Below are positions 57,340 through 64,000 of a stretch of DNA of 64,000 nucleotides, piece after piece. The notes under the pieces were generated by a model. It saw only the letters and a list, made by a program, of their open reading frames with translations. It ran no database searches and was not told the DNA's origin. This stretch comes from Anastrepha obliqua (taxonomy: Eukaryota; Arthropoda; Insecta; Diptera; Tephritidae), in NCBI RefSeq assembly GCF_027943255.1, contig NC_072894.1:53137601-53201600 (forward strand), read 5' to 3'. Within the stretch, counting starts at the first letter, position 1. Each line of letters starts with the position of its first letter. A program made the translations under genes and the position numbers.

Positions 57340-57790
57340 TTTTTTTTCAAAATTATTTACTTCGAAAAATTTTTATTTTTATTCAGAGATTTTTTTTTTT
57401 TTTTTAAATTATTCACTTCGAAAAAATTTTAATTTTTGTTCATAGACTTTTTTCAAAATTGTTCATTTCAAAAAGTTTTAATTTAATTTCGTGTATTTTT
57501 ACACATAGATTTTTTTTTTTTCAAAATTATTCACTTCGAAAAATTTTAATTTTTATTCAGAGATTTTTTTTTTTCAAAATTATTCACTTCGAAAAAATTT
57601 TAATTTTTGTTCATAGATTTTTTTTCAAAATTGTTCATTTCAAAAAGTTTTAATTTAAGTTCGTGTATTTTTACACATAGATTTTTTTTCAAAATTATTC
57701 ACTTCGAAAAATTTTAATTTTTATTCAGAGATTTTTTTTTTCATAAAATCTTTTTCACTTCAAAAAAAAAAAAAATTTTAAATTTAGTCC
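57340..57790 (-). repeat. Imperfect T-rich tandem repeats in the leader
   Basis: About seven units of 55-65 bp built from TTCACTTCGAAAAATTTTAA, TTTTTATTCAGAGATTTTTT or TTTGTTCATAGATTTTTT. A further motif GTGTATTTTTACACATAG recurs. They lie between the primer site and Gag. Two copies of a GTTGTTTGGTGTTGATTGTT-like block precede them at 57180 and 57310. Confidence 0.85.
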
Positions 57791-57878
57791 ATGTATTTTT
57801 ACACAGGAGTTCACTAAAATTATAGGGATAATTTATGTATTTTTACATAAATTATTATATGGATATTAAAATATCACA

Positions 57879-57896
57879 TCCCATCCTCGTCGCCAG
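57879..57896 (-). other. Primer binding site, tRNA-Ser(GCU)
   Basis: The 18 plus-strand bases equal the 3' end of fly tRNA-Ser(GCU) including CCA (from memory). The LTR edge is immediately beyond. Errantivirus-group elements use tRNA-Ser primers. Confidence 0.78.
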
Positions 57897-58398
57897 AAAT
57901 ATTTAAAGGATTTTTCCTTATAAAAAAATACGACTTTTGTCGTTTGCTGTGTTTTCACAACTGAACTTCTTTATTCAATTACTTTTCTTATATTCTGAAA
58001 TTACAATTTACTTATTAACTAAAAATGTCGGTTTTTTGCCTACTAATCATAAGTGTGTTAATAAATTAGGTTGAATTCCATTTTCGTTGTGAGAGCGGAA
58101 ATGCAGTTGATTTGAAAATAATATTAAGTTACATTTTTGTCAAGTTGCATAAATATGTATACATAGGTATGTATATATGTATATACATATGCTTTTCATA
58201 AGGTTGAATTGCATTTTCGTTGTGATAACGGAAATGCATTTGATTTGGAAATAATATTAAGTTACATTTTTGTCAAGTGAAATAAACATAAATATGTATA
58301 CATAGGTAATATGAATGCATGTATATAATATATTTATATACATATGCATTCATATTATATTAACCCTTGTTATGGGGATAATGGTTGGTGTTGTAACA
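57897..58398 (-). repeat. 5' LTR of the errantivirus-like element
   Basis: Its outer edge is TGTTACAACACC on the minus strand (58398 downward) and its inner edge abuts the primer site. It contains a tandem duplication of about 130 bp (58075-58202 and 58203-58320, both TTTTCGTTGTGA then AATAATATTAAGTTAC). No partner LTR is in the window, so the limits rest on the primer site and TG edge only. Confidence 0.6.
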
Positions 58399-58399
58399 A

Positions 58400-59628
58400 T
58401 TAGCAATATGGAATGCCAATGGCTTAACCTGTCACACTAATGAAACAGAAGTATTTTTAAATGAAAATTTTTTTGATATAATGTTAGTTTCAGAAACTCA
58501 TTTTACAGCCAAAACATTTTTCAAAATTAAAAACTACGATATAATCACATGTAATCATCCAAGCAATAGGGCACATGCTTGCTGTGCTGTAATTGTAAGA
58601 TCTAGTATAAAGTATGATATGCTATTGTAGAACCAATACAAACCGCATCAATACAAGCCGCTGGAATCAAAATAAAAGCAAACAATGCTGACCTACAAAT
58701 TAATGCATTGTATTCACCTCCACGGCATACTATCAAAACCCCTGAATACGAAAACATGTTTAACTCATTCGAACCGAGATTTCTAGTGGGAGGCGATTAT
58801 AACGCGAAGCACCCTTGGTGGGGCTCAGGTACTCCTAACCCAAAAGGAAGAGAGCTTTATAAATGTATTGTTAAAAATAATTTTAAAACGTTGTCGACGG
58901 GGGAGCCTACCTACTGGCCGAGTGATCCATCGAAAATTCCGGATTTATTAGATTTTGCTGTATACAATGGTATCCCAGCCCAATTACTGGAAGTTGTCAG
59001 TTCTGAAGAACTCAGCTGAGATCACTCTCCAGTCATTATCAGTTACGACACTCTAACTAGCCTACCGCACCAGAAATACAAAACATTAACTAGTAAGAGT
59101 TAAATAAAAATTTTTCAAGATTGGCTAACCCAAAATTTTGAACTTTATATTTCAATTAAAACAACAATTGAACAAGATAATGCAGTCGAATATTTCACAA
59201 ATAAAATCCACGAAGCGGCCTTTTTTTCTACTCCCCAAAAAGGTAATGAGATCAAATCTCGTAGCCGTATACATGTATGTGGTGAGATAAGAGCATTAAT
59301 TAAGCGTAAGAGACGCCTACAAAAAAATGGCAAACTACTAGGAGTCCAAGAGACAAAACTGCTCTAAATAAAGCAACAACTGAAGTCAAAGAAAAACTAA
59401 AAGAATTTAGAAATAAATCAGTATCAGATTATATACACAGCCTAAACGATAGAAATGTTGATGATCATAAGATTTGGAATGCTACAAAATATCTCAAACA
59501 TCCCAAAAAGAGAAATGCGCCTATAAAAGATTGTGGCAACGTTTGGTGTAGGACAGACAAGAGTAAGGCTTATGCATTTGCTAGATATTTAGAGGCAACG
59601 TTTTCTCCGTTTATAAACGACCCGATTT
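58400..59628 (+). pseudogene. Jockey-type non-LTR retrotransposon relic
   Basis: The start of an endonuclease is at 58400 (LAIWNANGL), followed by VSETHFTAK, LYSPPRHTIK and FLVGGDYNAKHPWWGSG. The end DHSPVIIS follows a stop at 59017-59019. Frameshifts lie near 58625, near 59110 and further on. The linker before the reverse transcriptase is still readable at 59500-59620 (AFARYLEATFSPF). The relic ends at the foldback element, and no reverse transcriptase follows. The errantivirus-like LTR abuts its 5' end. Confidence 0.85.
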
Positions 59629-60449
59629 ACACGAGGAGACATCTGGAAGGGAAACATTTTGTTCAAGGGCGAAGGACGGTCGGGGAAGAGAGAAGGGATT
59701 TTGTCTCCCGTACTCGGCGACACGCTTTGCTCTTCTTATTCGTATTTCCAATCTTTCCAATTTTTGATAGTTGCTTCATTCGTTTTCTTCTTTTGTGGGA
59801 GAAGGTTCTGAGTTATGTGTTGGTTTTCAAGCAAACGGAAGATAACAAAGATGACAAACATCCGAACACTGCTTGGGAAATGCACGATTATTTTTGCTGG
59901 TAAAGTAGGTATAATTTAAAATATATTATGGGGCATGTTTATGTTGAATTCTAATTTTCCTCGCATTTCTAGTTACTCAAGTTAATTTTAAGTTAATTAT
60001 TTACATATGAAGTATTTTTAATTTAATTTTTTTTATTCAAACATAAAAATTTATAAATATATTTCAAAAAAAAAACAACAGATTATTTATTATTTAACAG
60101 TTTGCATTTTTCATTCATATATTTAAGAAACTGTTGTCGAACGCTCTCTGCTTTACATGTAAGCGCGTGCTAGAATACATCCGAACCAGACGATGCTAAA
60201 GTGTTAAATGTCAAAATGTCGCGGAAACATTTTTGCCCGTGTGAACGCGAATGAAACATCAAAAGAGAATTTCCAGTGTCTCCCTTCCAGATGTCTCCTC
60301 ATGTAAATCGGGTCATAAGAAATACGAATAAGAAGAGCAAAGCGTGTCGCCGAGTACGGGAGACAAAATCCCTTCTCTCTTCCCCGACCGTCCTTCACCC
60401 CCGAACAAAATGTTTCCCTTCCAGATGTCTCCTCGTGTAAATCGGGTCT
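59629..60449. mobile_element. Foldback element with ~125-bp inverted ends
   Basis: Left arm 59629-59752 starts ACCCGATTTACACGAGGAG; the right arm 60325-60449 is its reverse complement with few differences. A second partial copy of the tip lies inside the right arm at 60275-60318. The centre is AT-rich and non-coding. No clear target duplication. Confidence 0.8.
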
Positions 60450-60473
60450 AAGCAAACCGATAGGCGACAAATA

Positions 60474-60645
60474 TGTAACAACAACTAACTAACATGTAAA
60501 GTTCTAAGAACTAAAGAGAGTTTATTGGAATTGTATGTACACATATTGTATAAATTCAGTTATGCTTGAATAAATACGGCACTTGAAATATTAGAGTAAA
60601 GGCGAGCAGTCGCGGCTTCGTTTTTATTATACATCGAGATTAACA
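60474..60645 (-). repeat. 3' LTR of a blastopia-like element
   Basis: Plus strand TGTAACAACAACTAAC to GAGATTAACA, giving TG...CA ends on the minus strand, about 172 bp. The partner LTR is outside the window. Size is close to the mdg3-like LTR at 37957, sequence different. Confidence 0.6.
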
Positions 60646-60713
60646 GGTGGCAAAAAAGCTTGCCATCTTCAAACAATCATCTTAACGTTATCAATCATAT
60701 TTCAATATTTCAT

Positions 60714-60945
60714 TTATTCAACTTTAAATAATAATCTTTCGTCAATCAATATTTCATTTCCTATGACCAAAATTTCAAACTTAATTCATTATTTCAATCA
60801 TCGTCTCACTTGGACGGGTAACCATCGTCTCACTTATTCAACTTTAAATAATAATCTTTCGTCAATCAATTTTTCATTTCTTGTGACCAAAATTTCAAAC
60901 TTAATTCGTTATTTCAATCATCGTCTCACTTGGACGGGTCACTTT
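60714..60945 (-). repeat. Two ~121-bp tandem repeats between pol and 3' LTR
   Basis: Units share TTATTCAACTTTAAATAATA, ATCTTTCGTCAATCAAT and CATCGTCTCACTTGGACGGG. Confidence 0.9.
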
Positions 60946-60949
60946 CAAT

Positions 60950-63900
60950 TTACACTTGACCCTTTGACGAGTTTGAATCTTCCCTGTCAATGTCTAACTC
61001 TTGAGGAACACTTCCTTCTGGAAGTTTTCTAATATCTTCATGACAATATTTATATATTCGCTTGCTTGATAACGACTTTAACCTATATCTGTCACCATCC
61101 AAAACCTCTATTACCAAAAACGGTCCCTTAAATTTTGGGTCTAGCTTGGTTTGGTGTCTCTCCTCGTTTTTAAGAAGGACATAATCACCAACACTGTGTC
61201 TTACAACGGCTGCCTTGGATTTATCGAATCGATTTTTATCGTAAGAAGCTAAAGATTTCATGGTGCTACTGGCTCTAGCTCGCGTAGAGTCTAAATCCAC
61301 TTCCAGCTCTGTGTCCCATGGAGGAACCAATCCGAGAGGTCGAGCTTCTTTCCCTATCAACATCTCTAAGGGACTTGCATCCGTTGCCCGATTAGTTGTG
61401 CAGTTTAATGCTAACTGCACTTCGCCAAGAGCCTCTTGCCAGGATCTGTGACTTAATTCAACTGCGGTTAATAGATTTTTAAGCGTACTCATTACCCGCT
61501 CAACTTGTCCATTAGCACGACTTGCCCCAGTCGCAATTAAATGAAGTTTAATATTGTTTGAACAACAAAATTCTGAGAACTGTGTGCTTGAAAAACATCT
61601 ACCCTGGTCGGCTATAATGCGCGTTGGTACACCAAATAAAGAAATTGAAGACTTCGTGGCCTTGATACAGCTCTCTGTATCTATCTTGAGAGTATGATAT
61701 AGGTGTACGAATTTTGTGAAGCCATCAATTTGAACAATAATATATTCCTTCAAATCACTTTTGCCACTTAATTTGCCAGTTATGTCCACATGGACGGTGT
61801 GCCAGGGGATACTGACCTTTGGAATAGGGTGTAGCTCTGCTTGAATTTTGCCAGAGTGTGACTTGGCTGTTCTACAGGTTATACAATTGTCAACAAATTT
61901 ACGGACATATTTATTCATTTTGTCAAACCAGTAGTATTGATGTACCTTGTCAAGGGTCTTTTGCCATCCTAGGTGCATGATCGACTCATGTACCTGATTT
62001 ACCACTGACCACCTGAAAGTTCGGGGCACGACTGGTAAACATCGTGTTTTACCCATTTTCTGTATTTTGCGAAACAACATCCCTTTTCTTAAATCGTATG
62101 TTTTAACTATATCGTCTGGTAACTCGTTGGAATTCAGCTTACCAACAATGTTGACGATATCTGGATAAAGTTGCTGTTCGGCCAACAGCCAATTACTTGA
62201 TATTTCTGCTATGTTTATTCGCTTTTCAGGTATTTTATCCAAAACTAACTGTGGTGGTGAAGGAACTGGGTTTCTAGATAGAAAATCTACATGTGCCATA
62301 CGTTTCCCTTCTCTATATTGTATTGTGAAATTAAAGGTTTGTAAATAGGACCACCAACGGTGAACTCTAGGAGTTAGGTCTATTTTAGTGCGTGATGCCT
62401 TTAATGAGTTGCAATCAGTATAAATCACAAATTCTCTTCCAAGCAGATAGTGACGAAAATGTTTGACGGATGCAAATACTGCCAACGTTTCGAGCTCATA
62501 GGAGTGGTATCTAGATTCAGCGGCGGAAGTTGTTTTGCTGAAATATTCTACAACGTGGAGTTGGTTGTTGATACGATGTAAAAGCATGACACCAAATCCG
62601 ATCGAGCTAGCATCAGTATGCAATTCTATAGGGTGTTGTGGGTCAAATATTACTAGAATCGGCTCATTTGTAAGGATGCTTACAATTTTCTTTCGTATAC
62701 TTTCGAGCTCAGCATTCCATACAAAACTTTCTTTTCCTGATGTTAGAGCGTATAATGGCTTCATTATTTGAAAAAAGCCAGGTACAAACTTGCGGAAATA
62801 GGATGCTAGACCAATGAATTGTCGCACGCTAAAAACTGTCTGTGGCGGTGGCAAGGAGATCAATGCAGTAATTTTCCGCTTGCTTGGTCGAATTTCTCCC
62901 GCCTTTATCTCGTATCCCAGATACTGAACGGCTGTTTTCAAAAAACTACATTTGTTGATATTAAAAATAAATCCAGCTCCCGTGAGAATGTCTAGCACTA
63001 TTTTTAGCCTTTCTAAGCCTAACTCAATTGTGGGCGACACAATCATAATATTGTCTACGTAAACAATCACATACGAATAGGCCAAGTCACCCAAAGCTTG
63101 CATAATCGCCCGTTGGAACACAGATGGCGCATTCTTCAATCCGAACGGCATAGTTAAGAATTCATACTGGCCATCCGGCGTAACAAATGCAGTATATTCT
63201 ATGGAATCGGGGTGAATTGGGATCTGGTGAAAACCACTTGCCATGTCAAGACAGGTGAAGTAATTCGCACCCCGCAACCTAGCAATCTGGTCATTTATTA
63301 ACGGCAAAGGATACCTGTCCGCTATCGTATTAGAGTTCAGCTCTCTGTAATCGACACAAAGGCGATCTGTCCCATTTTTCTTTTTGACGAGCAGCATGGG
63401 ACTTGCAAAGGGAGAACAACCGGGTCGAATGATATTACATTTTAGTTGCTCACTCAACTTTTCTCTAACGATATCTCTTTCTTCAGGGCTAAGTCTATAG
63501 GGCCGGCGTTGTACAGTTTTGCTATGGTCAACCAATCGAATTTTCATTTCACCTGTAGTAACACGTGTAGATGGTGTTCCCTTACTAAGTGCAGAGGAAT
63601 AATTCTCAAGTAATTTTATTAATTTATTTTTATCAGATTCACACAACTCGGTGTCAAGATTGGTGAGGTCAACTGGTTCCACATCTACTGAACAAATATT
63701 TACAGATTTGGCTTTCATAATTTCGAACTTTTTTGGAGATATAATAATATTGAATCCTTGATTAATGATTTCACGACCAATAACAATGTTACTTTTCAAA
63801 TATTTATCTTGCACAACATGAAACAATATCTGAAGTGAGTTTTCGTTTATAGTAACCTGACTTAAAATCTGTAATGTGCTATATATACCAGTATCACCAA

Positions 63901-64000
63901 TGTCTTTTAACATGATAATGTTATGAAAGCGCTTTCCGGACAACTTACCGCTAATTTTCTCTTTTATAAGTGAACATTCTGCACCCGAATCAAAGGAAAT
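60950..64000 (-). CDS. Blastopia/mdg3-like Pol, 5' part beyond the window
   Basis: Open for at least 1016 codons with no stop up to the window edge; the first in-frame methionine is internal. Protease site FDSGAECSLIKEK is at 63970-63940 and IVIGREII follows. Reverse transcriptase has LCVDYRELNSNTIADRYPLP, FTCLDMASGFHQIPI and IVYVDNIMIVS, so the catalytic YVDD is YVDN. RNase H has HTDASSIGFGVMLL and IYTDCNSLKA. Integrase has HLGWQKTLDKVHQYYWF with CITC, VHVDITGKLSG, IADQGRCFSSTQF and ANGQVERVMSTL. The C-terminal LKNEERHQTKLDPKFKGPF resembles the usual integrase tail. One uninterrupted frame suggests a recent copy despite the altered active site. Confidence 0.94.
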   Translation of the reverse strand: MSFDSGAECSLIKEKISGKLSGKRFHNIIMLKDIGDTGIYSTLQILSQVTINENSLQILFHVVQDKYLKSNIVIGREIINQGFNIIISPKKFEIMKAKSVNICSVDVEPVDLTNLDTELCESDKNKLIKLLENYSSALSKGTPSTRVTTGEMKIRLVDHSKTVQRRPYRLSPEERDIVREKLSEQLKCNIIRPGCSPFASPMLLVKKKNGTDRLCVDYRELNSNTIADRYPLPLINDQIARLRGANYFTCLDMASGFHQIPIHPDSIEYTAFVTPDGQYEFLTMPFGLKNAPSVFQRAIMQALGDLAYSYVIVYVDNIMIVSPTIELGLERLKIVLDILTGAGFIFNINKCSFLKTAVQYLGYEIKAGEIRPSKRKITALISLPPPQTVFSVRQFIGLASYFRKFVPGFFQIMKPLYALTSGKESFVWNAELESIRKKIVSILTNEPILVIFDPQHPIELHTDASSIGFGVMLLHRINNQLHVVEYFSKTTSAAESRYHSYELETLAVFASVKHFRHYLLGREFVIYTDCNSLKASRTKIDLTPRVHRWWSYLQTFNFTIQYREGKRMAHVDFLSRNPVPSPPQLVLDKIPEKRINIAEISSNWLLAEQQLYPDIVNIVGKLNSNELPDDIVKTYDLRKGMLFRKIQKMGKTRCLPVVPRTFRWSVVNQVHESIMHLGWQKTLDKVHQYYWFDKMNKYVRKFVDNCITCRTAKSHSGKIQAELHPIPKVSIPWHTVHVDITGKLSGKSDLKEYIIVQIDGFTKFVHLYHTLKIDTESCIKATKSSISLFGVPTRIIADQGRCFSSTQFSEFCCSNNIKLHLIATGASRANGQVERVMSTLKNLLTAVELSHRSWQEALGEVQLALNCTTNRATDASPLEMLIGKEARPLGLVPPWDTELEVDLDSTRARASSTMKSLASYDKNRFDKSKAAVVRHSVGDYVLLKNEERHQTKLDPKFKGPFLVIEVLDGDRYRLKSLSSKRIYKYCHEDIRKLPEGSVPQELDIDREDSNSSKGQV

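Overview
This window looks like repeat-rich, probably heterochromatic or intergenic DNA of a higher fly. Tephritid-like or drosophilid-like is inferred from the pervasive TACATACATATG-type words, the short 59 bp and 115 bp introns, and the mix of transposon families. I find no convincing host gene in 64 kb. Nearly every long open frame belongs to a transposable element, and most are broken.

Layout. 1-3985: a BEL/Pao retrotransposon on the minus strand, with a tRNA-Tyr primer site, a mariner relic and a 36-bp tandem repeat beside it. 5884-6360: a short foldback hairpin. 6361-22056: a large, partly palindromic non-coding repeat that has been hit repeatedly. Its insertions are a near-complete Sola2-type DNA transposon (8275-11826, 509-bp inverted repeats, TGTT target duplication), Helitron-type satellite units, a ~600-bp (TTATG)n array, a Tc1-type transposon (15400-17081, TA duplication) and a THAP-domain transposon (17499-21996). 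22057-26740: two non-autonomous derivatives of the THAP transposon nested head to tail. 26928-32413: a full-length LOA-like non-LTR retrotransposon with an intact 1202-codon ORF2 and a 13-bp target duplication. 32948-36478: a decayed piggyBac gene, a short Helitron and a gutted mariner.

37957-50930 is an mdg3/blastopia-like Ty3/gypsy element. Its untranslated leader holds a 7.6-kb non-autonomous element (38345-45993), which carries two more copies of the THAP-type family and another mariner relic. 51106-52960: a second short Helitron. 53060-58398: an errantivirus-like Ty3/gypsy element on the minus strand with a tRNA-Ser(GCU) primer site. 58400-59628: a Jockey-type relic. 59629-60449: a foldback element. 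60474-64000: the 3' LTR and pol of another blastopia-like element, which runs off the window.

The most interesting system is the THAP-bearing DNA transposon family. One copy carries a spliced two-THAP gene. Its two distinct ends (called A and B here) are both reused by internally deleted derivatives. A related family has the terminus CAGAGAATGTTAA. Three insertions show exact 7-bp target duplications (CAACGCG, ATTAACA, GTACGGG). THAP plus coiled coil points to the P superfamily, but the classical P element makes 8-bp duplications. Separately, many of the frame breaks fall in A/T homopolymers, so some elements may be less dead than they look, or the assembly has homopolymer errors.
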